Program-made: the position numbers and the translations under genes
The notes under the pieces: model-generated
The model's input: only the letters and a program-made list of their open reading frames with translations
The model's database searches: none
What the model was told of the DNA's origin: nothing
From: Przewalskia tangutica
Taxonomy: Eukaryota > Streptophyta > Magnoliopsida > Solanales > Solanaceae
Direction of reading: 5' to 3'
Assembly (NCBI GenBank): GCA_029844215.1
Contig: CM056728.1
Location: forward strand, 1,302,001-1,366,000
DNA length: 64,000 nucleotides
Shown: piece after piece, positions 11,582-24,299 of the stretch
Numbering within the stretch: the first letter of the stretch is position 1
Layout: each line of letters starts with the position of its first letter

Positions 11582-12148
11582 GTTACCATTTAATTTTTCA
11601 TACTTGTTTTTTACACTTTTATACTGCCGAATTTAACCATGGAAAAATTAAATATACTAACCAGAGAAATTTTGCAACTCGGGATTAGATTTCTTCTCTC
11701 TATCAACTCATTTTTTATAGTCCGGAGGATCCCGACTTTTTAAAAAAAAAATCTAAATTCATTTTTTAAGAATACCTATATTGACGGATATTTATCTTCT
11801 CTCTAGTAGTGTAAGGGGAAATGCCTTTTTTCCCTTTAATAAAAATAAGTCAAGACTTTGAGTATTCATTTTCCTCATCACTAATGGTTTTTACTTCATC
11901 ACCACCCGTGGTGGATCCAACATTTAAAGTTAATGGGTTCCTACAATGACTTTCAGTTAATATTTATAAATATCTAGTGGGTCTTTTTATACATACATGG
12001 TCTGAGTAAAAGCTATTGAATTCACGTGAACATGTAACTTACATGGTAGATCCGTCCCTGAACCCCTTTTCGCCCTCCTAGCTCCACCCCTTATCATAGT
12101 TGAAGAACTGAACACAGAAGTTAGTAAGTTAATAGCAGAACCAGCAAT
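11582..12148. other. Gene-free stretch 3' of the NHX remnant
   Basis: Nothing coding is seen. Its right part may hold the 3' untranslated region of the minus-strand NHX remnant. Confidence 0.4.
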
Positions 12149-13542
12149 TCAAGAAACTGCTGCTTTTAGACTGTCAATATTGATCACATCCTCCCTTTGA
12201 TAATTCTGGTGCATCGGGCACGAATCCCCTGCCTCCAAACAAGGGTCGCATAAAGTATCATCGGATTTTCTCCAATAGTAAGGTTTCTTCAGTAGCATAC
12301 TCAAACTGGCTGGACGGCGAAAATCAACATTTCCAATCTCAGCTTCGGGTTCTTGCCCGTTGGTGAGAAGTGAGCGTGTAAACGGCTGTTCGGATGAAAT
12401 CAGGCTGTTGAAACCTTGTGATGAAGGCAACAAGGACCTTACAAGAGGCTTGGTAATCAACCCAAACACCTAATAGGGGCCAAAACAATTACATTTAGCT
12501 AAATCAAAATTAAGTGTCCTTTATAAGGAAGAACTCAGACTTTGAAAACCTTCTGCCTTCCAATGAATGAATACAACTATTGAGCATGTCAGACAATTTT
12601 TTCAATATATTATGACCGTTTATCTCGCTTCGGGGTAAGGGCTAGCAATTGCGTAGTCATGATTTTCACTAAAAAATCGCAATCCGGTACACTAAGCTTC
12701 ACTATGCGCGGGGTCTGGGGAAGGGCCGGTCCACAAGTGTCTATTGTACGCAGTCTTACTTTGCAGAAATGCAAGAGGTTGTTTCCTCCTGGTCACATGA
12801 CATCAACATTACCAGTTACTCCAAGACTCCCCTTCAAATGAACCCGGTGCTAACACTCTGCATCCGATTCGACATATAGTATATATACATAAAAAAGCTC
12901 TGGTCAAAGGAAAGATTTAGTTTACCACTGTACTGAAGAGAACTATTGTAATTGTGCTGGTAATCATAACTGCATTTCCTGGCTGTTGGGTGTGGCCGAA
13001 CCTCGTAAACTGCACACCAGGAATCACACTTCAGTAAACACAACGTCACTTTTAAAATACAAAGATAACATTCTTTCTGAAAAAGCCTATAGTGAGAAAG
13101 GGGTAAACGAGCACATAGTAGCAAAGATTTGCACTAATCTATTTAACGAACAAAATATGTTTTCCAGTTTTCTGCATCCTACACTCACTTATTTCAAGAA
13201 AAGAAACTGTAACGTACTGAAAATACCTAAGAATCTTGGGGCCTGTATACGAGGCGGAGCCAGCATTTTTTGTTTACGGGTTTGTACATATTAAATGAAT
13301 TTTTAAAAACAAATACAGGGTTTGAGCAGTTCTGCCAACTCGTAGTTACCACTGTGGCTCCGCCCCTGCCTGTATACTAGCATGCCTAAAGAATTCCCAT
13401 TTTATCAGGCGTTCTCAAAGGGACGGAAACATGTACCATACACATTTTAGAAGACAAGTTGATAAATTCAAATATCGACCTGGTTATAAGCCAATGCCAT
13501 GGAGACAGATCCTCGCATCAAACCAGCCCACCATATTGTAAC
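12149..13542 (-). pseudogene. NHX: NHX-type Na+(K+)/H+ antiporter, last three exons, frameshifted
   Basis: Family members are vacuolar or endosomal membrane antiporters exchanging Na+ or K+ for H+. Three minus-strand exons fit exactly. 13542-13480 (63 nt) encodes VTIWWAGLMRGSVSMALAYN and one more Gln. 13009-12926 (84 nt) encodes FTRFGHTQ...VMITSTITIVLFSTV. 12469-12149 starts VFGLITKPLVRSLLP and contains ISSEQP and RPASLSMLL. All three have AG acceptors, the first two have GT donors, and the reading frame runs through. The WWAGLMRG block and the TKPL-R-LLP block are hallmarks of plant NHX1-4. In the last exon, after YYWRKSDDT, the family's FMRPLFGGRGFVP appears in the next frame, so one T is missing near 12250-12254; the intact frame would stop at 12174-12176. 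Upstream exons (nucleotide-independent TM1-TM9) were not found up to about 23 kb. A TS SINE lies in the last intron and a candidate LTR lies just upstream of the first exon. It is probably a 5'-truncated pseudogene; a sequencing error plus distant exons is the alternative. Confidence 0.8.
12668..12838 (-). mobile_element. TS-family SINE
   Basis: On the minus strand the head reads 'gggagtcttggagtaactgg', a tRNA-like A box, followed by 'catgtgaccagga', then 'gcgtacaatag' and the tail 'gcttagtgtaccgga'. This is the layout of the tobacco TS SINE. The B-box part is partly deleted. It sits in the last intron of the NHX remnant. Confidence 0.75.
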
Positions 13543-13694
13543 CTGTGAAGTTGAAGAAGTACAGTCAAACCTCTCACTAACGGGGTAAAGATAGTGTATA
13601 GTGTAAAGATTAAGTTTAGTAAGTTAATGTTGGGCTTGGTGTTATGATATTTTGCCCAATATATCATTTTCAGTACTAAGTTAAAATCAGAAAA

Positions 13695-14538
13695 TGTTGG
13701 AACAAATGTCATGACATTCGGACCAACATCATCCTGATAACAGTTTTGCCATACTTCACGGGACTGAAGCTAAATTCGTGAGATTTTTACCACGAGGGTA
13801 ATATGACTTGGCAATGAGTTTTGGAGCTGAAGAAAAACGTGGGAAGATCAAGTCCATGTCGTTGCTAAACTTGGTAGAGGATTCTGCTCCACAATCCTCT
13901 CCAACAAATCCTATCAGTTGACCATCTTTCTCTCAACCTCTACAACGATTCAATGAGCATTTCAAGGAAGATCCTCTACTATAAATAGAGAGGATGCATC
14001 AGTAAATCGATATCCAGAAAAATCAAAAGAAAATATCAAGAGAGCTCTCCGATATAACGATCAGAAAACTGGATCACAAGTGTTGTCTGAGCGTGTCGAC
14101 AACATTCTGTCCAACATTATAATTGCTGTTTAGATTCTAGATTTGTTCTTTATTAAAGCAATTGTAATGAGATGTTGTCTATGTCTATTTAGCTAGATTT
14201 TTCAGGCATAAGTCATCTGCGACTTAAACCTTTTTATTCTTTTTGTATTATCTTGTAATATTGTAAAAGAAGGAATATATTCAATTGTATATAAATATAT
14301 ACAATACTTTCGGTCATTGACCGTCATAGGTTATATCAATATATAACTTATGTAAATATAACATTTGTGTTCTTTATTATTTCCGTTGCTTTTATTCTTA
14401 AGTTTTTCTGTTTTATCGAAGTGTTGCGACTTGTGTCAGACGACATTATCGCTGACATTTGCAACTGTTTTAGCATACAAGCTTATTTACTTTCGATTCA
14501 TTTTTAATTGCTCCATAATATTACCCCGGGACCCAACA
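13695..14538 (+). mobile_element. Candidate solo LTR (copia-like)
   Basis: The stretch begins TGTTGGAACA and ends GGGACCCAACA, matching inverted TGTTGG/CCAACA ends. It holds a promoter-like 'ctataaatagagagg' at about 13979. No internal retrotransposon domains follow. Flanks GAAAA and TATTC do not match, so the ends are uncertain. Confidence 0.4.
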
Positions 14539-14724
14539 TATTCTATTATAATACGTTACTTATAATTTTTTATCAGTTAATGCATAAAGATTTACCTTAA
14601 TTATCTTTAGAAATGACTTGAATGCGTAAATATTTGTTATATCATCAGTGCATAAAACTTGAACACAAACACAAATATATACATACTTTTTTCCAAAATT
14701 AAATATTTATACTAAGTTCGAACA

Positions 14725-15008
14725 GGTTGGTTGGTTTAGTGGTTGTGGTTGAGTGGTTCATAAGCGCGCCCGACACGGATGTGGGTTTGATTCTTCGCAG
14801 CGCAAAGAAATTCTCGCATGTCGAATTTGACCTTGTCTCATCGGACACCAGACGCCCCGTAAACTAGCCATTGGAGCACATCCCGCGATTTACTGGTGAT
14901 GTTGTTGAAGGACCGGTGCCATCATTTCGAGGACGTCTGGGTAATACCAGTGAAGTAGTCATGCGCAAACCTAGAAACCTCGATTATCAAAACAAAAAAC
15001 AAAACAAA
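14725..15008 (+). mobile_element. tRNA-derived SINE, copy 1
   Basis: The tRNA-like head has an A box around 'tggtttagtggttgtgg' and a B box 'gggtttgattc'. The body shares 'cgcgatttactggt', 'aggacgtctgggtaatacca' and 'gtgaagtagtcatg' with the SINE at 22367-22634. The tail is A-rich (aaacaaaaaac). No clean target duplication is seen. Confidence 0.7.
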
Positions 15009-15009
15009 A

Positions 15010-16038
15010 AAGAAGGCCACTTTTGGTTTTTCACTTTTCACGAGTGTTGGCGGTTCAGAAGTGCCTGTCAAGGAGCTAGCGGATAGCTATTTCATTCTAT
15101 TATATTTGTTCCTCTAATCCGTAGCTTAAAAGTATGCAACAGCGAGGGACAACCCGTCTATACAGCCAGCAAGGAGGATGGCACTATATGGCAAAAATCC
15201 GTCAAGAATATTTTTTTAAGAAAAGATATAATTTTATATCAAAACCAATTATGACATCAGGAAAAATCCAAATCACATCCGACAACTTATCTGAATATAA
15301 AAAAAAATGTAAAAGAAGTTGCAATAAAACAAAGAGTTTAACTTCTATACACTGAGGGGTGTAACAGAATCTTCACATCACATACAAGATAACGACATGT
15401 GAGCGTTCATACAAAATGCAATTAATAACCAAGACAATACATGACAAATTACCTGCTACAACCGGTTTAAAACTTAAAATATACTATAGTGTAAAAATTC
15501 CTATACTATTAGTGTATATAAGTTAAATATCAAAAATATATTGGCAGACTGATCACAAATAAGTGTATGTTCCTGATATCACAACGAAAACTCGGTTAAT
15601 AATAACAACCTGACCCTTAATTTTGCATAATCGTAATTAGAATTGTGTTTTGAAGCTTTGAGTAAGTTTGTTTAACCAAAATCTAGTGGACTGATTACAT
15701 ACTAGTAATAGAGACAAATAAGTATACATTCCTGACACGAGATCATATGAAAGGACAGTAAAATCCTCCTTTTTTTAACCTATAACTGAACTGAAATACA
15801 CATAAATTACCTTCAATTTGCAGAGCAAATGCAGAGGCAAAATCCCAACTTTACGAATGAAATACTAATTTAACGTGAATAATACAACATACGTACTGTA
15901 ATCACATACAGTGGGTCCGTCAGTTTATGTACCTACACGTTACCCCTACCTTGAAAGTAGAGAGTTTGTTTCTGCCCGGAAGTAGAGAGGTACAAAAAGG
16001 TTATATAACTTTTGAAGAAAGTAACTAAGAGCAGAGTA
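15010..16038. other. Gene-free AT-rich DNA
   Basis: Only short ORFs without recognisable domains. No repeat ends were recognised. Confidence 0.4.
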
Positions 16039-16046
16039 AACAAAAC

Positions 16047-19000
16047 TAGAGTGGCGGTGGTAACCCGATCCCGCCCGACACGACCCGCTAAAAAAAAACG
16101 GGACTGCTCGGCAGGCGACAGTATGGTCCCGCTGTGCCCCGATCCCGCCCGACCCCGCCTGATTGGCCGCTGCGAAAAATATTTGTTGTCCAACAGCCAT
16201 TGTACATTTTGGCCGTTGGACAACGGCCATTTTAGGCCTCCCCCCTCCCCCAACCCCCCCTACCCCCTTTATATTTATTTTTAACCCCTAAGTTATTATA
16301 TTTACACTTTAACCCAATTTTTCAACTATAAATACCTCATTCCTCTTCTTATTATTTTCACAAATCTTTCTACTCTCTAATCTCTCAATCAATTATCAAT
16401 CAATCTCTATACAACATTGTCTACATATTCAATCTATTTATTAATTTAAGAATTGGGAGTGAAGTTGGCAACTAGCTTGAGGATTATCTATCGAGCAAAG
16501 TTTCAATTTTCAACCTCTCGATTACACGTTGACTCTACGCTTCTGGCTTGGTACATTCGTTCTCTCATTAAATTATTATTTTGTCTTTATTTCATTTAAC
16601 ACATTTAATTTCATTATCTTTAACTATTTATTAGCATAATTAAAATGAAAGGACTAAGAGGCGTGCGGTAAGTGGTCGCTTCTTCTAGTAGTGGTAACAA
16701 TAAGGCAAGTACTTCTTCTAGTATTACTGTTCCAATTATTCCTGACAAGATGATTTTATAGATCCGAAATGTTTCTGAAATACCATATGATCTTGACACA
16801 AATGATTTTCCGAAATGAAGAAGATTTTAATTTAGATGACACTCTAGTTGATGATACACCTACTAACGAAGATGATGATACACCCACTAGTGAAATGCCT
16901 CCTATCCCCTCTACTATGAGGCAGGTCCCAGAAAACGACCATTAAAATCGGTTGTATGGAAATATTTTGACAGGACGCATCAATCAAGTAAATGTATGTA
17001 AAACTTGTAAAAATGTTTATTCTTTTAAACCAGACAAGCGTCATGGGACGGGGTTTAGGAAGACACCTATTGCAAAAACACAAAGTCTTGCATGCTCAAT
17101 ACATGATTGAAAAAGAAGGTGAGAAGACGCCCTCTCAATCGGGACAAGGTTCACATACTATCGTCTGAGAAAGTAGTGGTCAAATTAACCCTATGACGGG
17201 GAGTCAGAGTCTCTAAATACGATAAACATAAAGATAGGGAAGCACTAGCAAAATTAGTTGCTGTGAAGGGTTTGCCTTTTTCATTTTCTTAATCTCCTGA
17301 TTTTATTCATTATATTAGAGATATGTATAATCCTGTTTATAAAGGTTTTCCTAGATCAACTGTTAAAAGAGATGTATTTAAATTTGCACATGAATATCAA
17401 CAGTATTTACGTTATGCATTATATCATTTAAATTGCAAAGTCGCTTTAACTTCCGATATAGTCGTAGTACTAACGCCATGATTATTTAACTAGAACTGTC
17501 ATTGGATAGATTATAAATGGTCTATGCAAAAACGTATTTTAGCATATAGATATATAGATAAGAGTACACTGGTGAGTTTATTTCAAAATATTTATTCAAT
17601 GCGTGATTATTACTTAATAATCGATAAAGTTATGAGTATTACATTAGATAATGCATCTTCTAACAATTCTGCTATTAGTATTTTAAGAGATGTTTTAACT
17701 CCGTCTTTTTCAAAACATTTTCATATCAAATGTGCGTGCCATATTTATAACTTAGTTGTAAAGGATGGTCTTTCACTTTTTCAAGATATTCTTGAAAAAA
17801 TACAATTTGCTATACACTTTATTTTTAAAAATAATAGAATTCAACAGAGAAAAGAATATAAAAAAACTTGCCACGATTGTGGACTATCTTACAGAAAAAT
17901 TCCCGAAGAAGTACCAACTAGGTGGAATTCTTTATATGACCAACTAGTTGTTGCTTATGACTATAGAAAACCTATTACTTTATTTTTTAACGCCCATAAT
18001 AAAAAACCAAATGATATGATTGTTGATACTGATTGGGAGAAAATTAGAGAACTTATTGTATTTTTAAAAAAAATTCAACGAGCAACAAAAGAATTTTCTA
18101 CTTTATATTATCCTACTATTTCAACTATGTTGTTTTATATAGCTATAATATTTTTACTTCTTAAAGAATATATGGAAAAACCTGCTTATACTGCAGCTAT
18201 TAAAAAAATGTTTATGAAATTAAAGAAATATTTTATTCCTATTCCCTATTTATATTATTATCAGTATTAAACCCGACTATTAAAGTAGAGGGTTGTAAAA
18301 GTCTTATTCAAAATATTTATACCTGTATGGACGTACTACCACCTCCAACTCCCAAAAATTTAAATGTTGAGCCACCTATTGAACTAACGCTAGAAGAAGT
18401 GTTGAATAGCGTAGAAGATGAATGCAAAGTATATCGATTACCAAGAATAAAGTGCAAGAATCAACCGACTTTTGTACCATCTTCTTCTTCAACACAACCT
18501 AAAAAAACAAGCGTTTACGTGGCTAGCCTAGTATTAATTCTATGAAAGCCTCGTAAATAGAATGTGCGGTAGCGAAGCTAACCAAATTAGTGAGTTCGAT
18601 GTTTTTGTTTTGCGGTAATTTACCTTACCAAGCGATTATCAATGAAGAGGAAAGGAAGACTTTGAAATATTGAAGCGAGAATGAAGACATTTCCGACACT
18701 ATCAATGATGGCGAGATATTTTGAACATCTGCGTCATCAATCGCTTCAAAGCGCTTTTTCTGCATGATTTCAAATAGAGAGCACAAACACTCATTAGCGA
18801 GACTTGGAGATGGCGGATTTATTCGTGAGATTGATACGAGCGGAGCGAAGGAGGCGCGGCCAACCGAGATTAACGAAGAAGATGACGACAACTACAACGA
18901 CATTTTATCTGAAGGCATGAGTAGCGACGTGGAACAATTTGATCAAGATATACCAATTCCAACCGAAGAACCACAAGAAATTATAAAGAAATTAGAAAAA

Positions 19001-19633
19001 ATATTTTCAAATTGGTAATTTATTTCATTGCAATTTTAAAAAATTTCTATGTCTTTCACTCTTTTGCAATTGTTTTCAACAACAGTACACTACAATGTAA
19101 TTTTGAATCTTGTATATTTGATATTTCAATGAAATTAATAATATAAGAGACACAAAAACAGCATTGGGATGTTTTTTTTACACTATTCCTGTCTTTGTTT
19201 AATTATTTAGTTTATAACTTTATACTTTATAGTTTATACTTTATACTTTATAAATATATTATATATATGAGTATAATACTATAATACTATAATTATAAAT
19301 TATAATACTATAAGTCTATAATATTATAGTATATGTATATGACAAGTATATGTTAATGTTACTTTGTTAGTACTTAGTAATTTAGTATTTTTAATTTAGT
19401 GAAAAAATTAAAAAAAAAAAATAAACACACACAAAACCCGCCAACCCGTCCCGTCCCGACCCTACTGCCCCGACTTCTACCAACGGATCGGACCGGACGA
19501 CACTGATGGTCCCGCCCGACCGACCCTCCAGTTCGCCCCAGCTCGACCCCGCCCATTTTCTCCGCCCCGACCCCGTCCCGCTCCCGCCAAACCCGACCTC
19601 GGTGGGCCCGGCCCGGCCCACTGACCAGCCCTA
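16047..19633 (+). mobile_element. hAT transposon, 3.6 kb, decayed
   Basis: The ends TAGAGTGGCGGTGG and (reversed) TAGGGCTGGTCAGTGG form an imperfect inverted repeat, flanked by an exact 8-bp duplication AACAAAAC (16039-16046, 19634-19641). This is the hAT signature. Both subterminal zones are crowded with CCCGACC/CCCGCC-type repeats, likely transposase binding sites. A host-like promoter stretch (16,270-16,560) precedes the broken transposase at 16.8-19.0 kb. Confidence 0.85.
16932..19018 (+). pseudogene. hAT transposase, broken (BED finger to dimerisation block)
   Basis: Fragments appear in the usual order of plant hAT transposases. A damaged BED-finger start (VWKYFDRTHQ) lies near 16,955. 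A block reading GLPFSFS and later CHWIDYKWSMQKRILAYRYI lies at about 17,260-17,555, broken by stops. The longest open piece, 17524-18270, contains ITLDNASSNNSAI, the catalytic-core Asp region, then CACHIYNLVVKDGL and VPTRWNSLYDQL. A weak RDILNI remnant of the C-terminal dimerisation domain lies near 18,709. Frames change several times and stops interrupt it, so no active protein is possible. In working hAT elements this enzyme binds subterminal repeats and cuts the element out. Confidence 0.8.
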
Positions 19634-19725
19634 AACAAAACAGATCATGTCACAACAGCTAACATATAATGGCATGCATCAAAGGACAAAGAAATTACAT
19701 AGTAATATGAAGCGTGACTAATAGC

Positions 19726-19963
19726 TCGTTTGTTTGGCCAAAGTTCTTTAATCATTTTATTTGAAAAGTACTTTTAAAAATAATACTTTTAGCGAAAAAT
19801 AGTTTGAGTTTACTTTTGAGCAACAATTAGTGTTTGGACAAACTTTTTAAAGTGCTTCTAAGTGTAGTTTTCTCAAAAGTATTTTTGGGAAAAACTATTT
19901 TTAAACTTTTGAATTTTTTTTACTTATTTTCTTTCAAAAGCTTGGCCAAACAACTCACTATTT
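19726..19963. mobile_element. MITE with 'gtttggccaaa' inverted ends
   Basis: The left end 'ctcgtttgtttggccaaag' is matched by the reversed right end 'gtgagttgtttggccaagc'. The interior is AT-rich and self-complementary. The superfamily is not assigned. Confidence 0.6.
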
Positions 19964-20011
19964 TAAAATAAACACTTATTGAAAAAATAATTATTTTTGG
20001 TTCGCGCAGCA

Positions 20012-20385
20012 GGGTAAACAGAATGAAATTCAGAAAGGAAATGAAAAGAAAAGGAAAGGAATTACGGTGATTGTCCCTAAATGTTTGGTTGGGTGTTCCG
20101 GGGTCCGGGGTATGAAATGGAAAGAAAAGGAAAGGAATTACCATGATTGTCCCTAAATGTTTGGTTCTGGGTGTTTCGGGATCCGGGGTCCGGGATGGTC
20201 CGGGGTCCGAGGTTCGGAGTCCGGATTGGGGAAAGAGAATCGAAATACCTAGGAGGGTGGGGGAATCAAGGAAAGGGAATGGGAATGGAAATGGGGTAAA
20301 GAGAATGAAAAAATAAGGTCAAACAAACAACAACAAATGTAATTTCATTTCCCCATTCTCTTTCCCTTTCCTGTTTACCCTCAAT
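20012..20385. mobile_element. Foldback element with an internal tandem duplication
   Basis: 'agggtaaacagaatgaaat' at the left is matched by reversed 'agggtaaacaggaaagggaa' plus 'gaaatgaaat' at the right. Inside, a unit with 'ggaaaggaattac' and 'gattgtccctaaatgtttgg' occurs twice (about 20052-20095 and 20130-20170), followed by a 'ggggtccg'-rich tract. Confidence 0.5.
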
Positions 20386-20389
20386 CAAA

Positions 20390-22356
20390 TGCCCATTTTT
20401 GAGAAAAAACAAACTTGACCGAACATGCTATAATATAACAAATGATTCTTCTTTTTATTCCTTAGAAGCAAAGTTGGAAAAGGATGTTTTTTGTAGGAGT
20501 AACTTACCTCGTAAGCAAAGTAACTAAAAAAATGTATCAACTTTGTACGGTCATTTAGATCGCATTTAGCTGTTATAAATAAAAGTACGCAAATAATTAT
20601 TTTTTTATATTTTTTATATTATAAACAAAAATAATCTACTTATTAATTTTACAATTGATTTTCATATACAATTTTAGTGGCACCTTTCAAATTCAAATAA
20701 ATCTTTGTTTACCGTAAATTTTTCATATATTTTTTAAATATTTTAAATTATTAATTTTTGTGACTTATAATATATTTTACGTAGTTTTCAAATATGTAAA
20801 TTTTATTTCACGAATTTAAAGATTCGATACTCGAATTCATGGCAATTAAACTGTTTGAATCCTGAAATTCGAACAGTGTCACATAAATTGGGACAGAGAA
20901 AGAAGATTAGTGTAGGGCCCGTTTGACCATAGATAATTTTTTCCCTGAAATTTAACTTCTGTAATTCAAAAATTCCAAATACTTGTTTTCACAACAAATT
21001 ACTCACAAATATTTACTACTCATATTTTTTAAGTTGTATTCATATCTAAACACAATTTTAATTTTTAAATATTATTTTTAAAAAAACTTTTTCAAAATAC
21101 CAAAAAAAAATCAAATTTCATATTTTTATGTCCAATGTGCAGGGTCTTAGCAAACTATTCTTTATGATTGAAGGTCAACTTACTCTTCAAAGTATCACAA
21201 AATAGTACATTACTGTAACATGATAGAAAATGTGGTGCCTAGGCAAATGGAGCAACAAGCAAGAAGGAGAACCATCCTCTAGCATGATCAACGACACCCC
21301 CTTCTAGTCTGTTGTTGGTTGTTACCGTTTCTTGGGGTCTAGAAGGTTCTTTGACTTAGTCTTCAGGATGTCCAAATATGTGTGGGTCTCAGTCGTTCCT
21401 CTGAATTATGATTTGGCTAGGCTACCGTAATAGCCGATGAAGCATTTCTAGCCGAAGGCTAGAACTGATAGATTCAGCTACGAGCTAGTTTGTAACTTTG
21501 GTTATCGACTTGAAATTCTTTTACCTGCTCATTTTGAGGTTTCCACCTTCGACTGTCACTTAACTCGGCTAAACACTTAAAAGTATTTTTGAGTGTTAAC
21601 ACTATCAAACTTGAAACAAACTTATCCTATTATAATAAAATTGTGATCCCTTATCTCATGAACCCAACATACCAAACGAACATTTTAGTCCATTACCAAA
21701 TAAGTGGTAGGTATATAGTGTCAAGTTCTATGTCTAATCATTAATCGAATCAATAAAAAGAAATAATTGCTCGAAAAACACGAACATTTTCTACAACCAT
21801 GATGCTTCTGAAGTATGGAATTATTTGGTTCACAAATTAATCCAATGAAAACTATAACAGAGTTCATTATGCATACAAGTAATAATGTACGAAATGACAC
21901 AATATTAATGGATAACAATATCAACAACCGTAGTAATTGAAGTGGTAAGTACTCATTTGTTCTTAAGATCTTAATTAAGCTCTTGTGTTCGAACCGTAAA
22001 TATGAAATTAGGAGTAGTCTTTCTTAAAAAATTATTTGTCTTTCTAGTGGAACTTTCGATGTAAATGTAAACTTAGTTAAACTCAAAATGAATATCGATT
22101 ACCGTGTAATAAAAAAGAAGATATGCAGTTGTGTATTAAGAATCATGATATTCATCATTTGATGTGGTTGTTCCTCCTTAACCCTCTCAGAGCCATGAGT
22201 ATGAACAAATCTTTGATAGGAAGCGCTTCCTTTATAAATGGGTCATATGCGACACAAATTCAATATAGTCAGGCTCCAATATATGTAACGAATACCGAGC
22301 TAGAAATAAAAAGAAATCATGAGACCGTCCTTACACCATTTTTCACCACTTAAAAT
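20390..22356. other. Gene-free AT-rich DNA
   Basis: About 2 kb with no exon-like ORF. A MITE-like start 'gggcccgtttgaccatag' lies at 20,917. The GC-richer patch 21,230-21,560 has no recognisable protein in any frame. Confidence 0.4.
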
Positions 22357-22366
22357 AATCACACTT

Positions 22367-22634
22367 GCCCTCCGGGGCATAGTCCAATGATAAAATCTGG
22401 GCGCTATAAGACGCCCGATACGAACAGTGGGTTCGATTCTGCAGCACCACAACGCTTGGGGTTGGGCCTTTGCGTTGATCGGTTATGACGCCCGTAACCT
22501 GCCACCGAGCACATTCCGCGATTTACTGGTAATAGTGTTGAGGGACCGATGTTATTACCTCGAGAACGTCTGGGTAATACCAGTGAAGTAGTCATGCACA
22601 AATCTAGAAACCTTGATTATCAAAAAAAAAAAAA
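22367..22634 (+). mobile_element. tRNA-derived SINE, copy 2, with exact target duplication
   Basis: It has an A-box-like 'ggcatagtccaatga', a B box 'gggttcgattc', a body shared with the SINE at 14725, and a 14-base poly-A tail. It is flanked by AATCACACTT at 22357-22366 and 22635-22644, an exact 10-bp target duplication. Confidence 0.85.
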
Positions 22635-22644
22635 AATCACACTT

Positions 22645-23559
22645 TATAAATAGCTCTGCAAGGAAGAGAAAATCGAAAACGACCACTCACGAATGCTGCT
22701 GCCCCCACAATGTGTAAAAGGCTTTGAACCATTGCTTTCATCTTCGAAAATTGTTTTTCAAGAATAACAATTAAATCAAATGATTTTGGTTTGAAAACGA
22801 TACTAATTTCTGAAAGTAATTCCAAGAAAACATATCTTTCACGAGTAAACAATATTCTAATTGTTTTTTTGATTTTGCATCGGTACTTGTATTGAAGAAC
22901 GACTAATTCGAATTTACGTCGTGTAGGGTTCATTTTGAGAAAACGTTTTCTACCAATGATTTTTCCATACCGACGGCTATAAATTGAGACTTCTGGTTAT
23001 GAAAGGAGTAGCCCCATCCGATATACTACATTCTTTGATGGTTATTGTTTCTCATTCTATTCCAAAACATCTCGTTAAAAGAGGGAAAAAATATAATCTC
23101 AAACATGTTAATTAATGCTATGAGTTTTTTTATATTATTAGTTTCAGTTTAGAGGCGGATCCAAAATTTTGAGTTTATGAACTTCGAATTCTAACTTTAC
23201 TGACGACTCAATAAATAATATAATGTACAATTGATTACTTTTAAATCATTAGATTCCTTAAATTTCAAAAAGCCAAATCTCTTACCTGTCTCGTATTCGT
23301 CGTCAGCCATCCATTGCACACTGTAAGAGCTACACTACACGTGTCACTTTATGAACGACGAATGATTGCCCCCACCCAAAAGTACCAACCAGTTCACTCA
23401 TTTTAACCATGGTTATATTTTAAACCAAAGCATCACCCAACACACTTCCATCTTTTTTCCATCTCATAAGATTCAATATATAGGATATTTTTTATTTTCT
23501 AAGTTTGAACACAGAGATATTTAACAGAAGATAAATGTATATTAGTCATCACAATCATT
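22645..23559. other. No supported gene
   Basis: A 98-codon minus-strand ORF (22637-22933) starts with ATG but matches nothing I recognise and overlaps the SINE tail. The rest is AT-rich intergenic DNA. Confidence 0.35.
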
Positions 23560-23893
23560 GACGCCATTAGGGATGTCAGTGGGTTGGGTACCGCATCCGT
23601 TCTAGTTAGGGCGAGTATGTGGATGATTTGATGGGTAGTGGGACGAGTATGTGTATCAAAAGTGCTATCTGTCATTGGTAATGGGGCGAGTAGTGGAGCG
23701 AGAGTGAATTTCATATAAGACCCGCCCCGTATATGCCCATCCCCGCTACCCGCCCCGTACATGTTTTGTGTTGGATTCTTTAATTATGCTGATTTTCTGA
23801 TATTTTTAACTAGACAAAGACTTGAAATCTCTTATTCTTGTCAAGACTCTCTGATTCTTGTCAAGTCATCAACTTATTATTATTATTATTATT

Positions 23894-24156
23894 TGTTAAA
23901 CAGTGTCCAGCGTCGTGGCCCCTAGCCCATAGCGTCGCGACCCTTATCCGTGAACATTGTTTCGGATTATGTATATTTTGTATATATTAGAATTAGTCTT
24001 GTACCTTAATTGCTATTGTAATATTGCCATAATTGTATAGTTAGTCTCCTTATAAAATAGAGTTTTAGATGTAAAGTAGGAATATGATTCCCCTATTATA
24101 ACTTTTATATATATATGCATTTCATCAATAAGAATATCAAGGGATTAATTCTTTCA
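23894..24156 (+). repeat. 5' LTR of the copia element
   Basis: 263 bp, matched in reverse by 27385-27614. It contains 'agagttttagatgtaaagta' and ends in 'gggattaattctttca' immediately before the PBS. Confidence 0.9.
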
Positions 24157-24299
24157 TGGTATCAAGAGTCTAAGTTCTCTTTACCTTGCTTCCAGCGTAC
24201 TCGGGTCTCATCCCTCTCAGGCTCATCACGCACAGGGACCCACACATACCGACATTGAAGCCGTGATGCACATGTTTGGCTTGACTCAACTTGACCCTA

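Noticed and set aside
15933..16284. Overlapping ORFs of 90-106 codons on both strands
   Set aside because: They read the GC-rich subterminal repeats of the hAT element at 16047 and have no protein homology.
19374..19621. Gly/Arg-rich minus-strand ORFs
   Set aside because: Same cause at the right subterminal region of the same hAT element.
22637..22933. 98-codon minus-strand ORF
   Set aside because: No recognisable domain, overlaps the target duplication of a SINE, no splice partner, and such lengths occur by chance.
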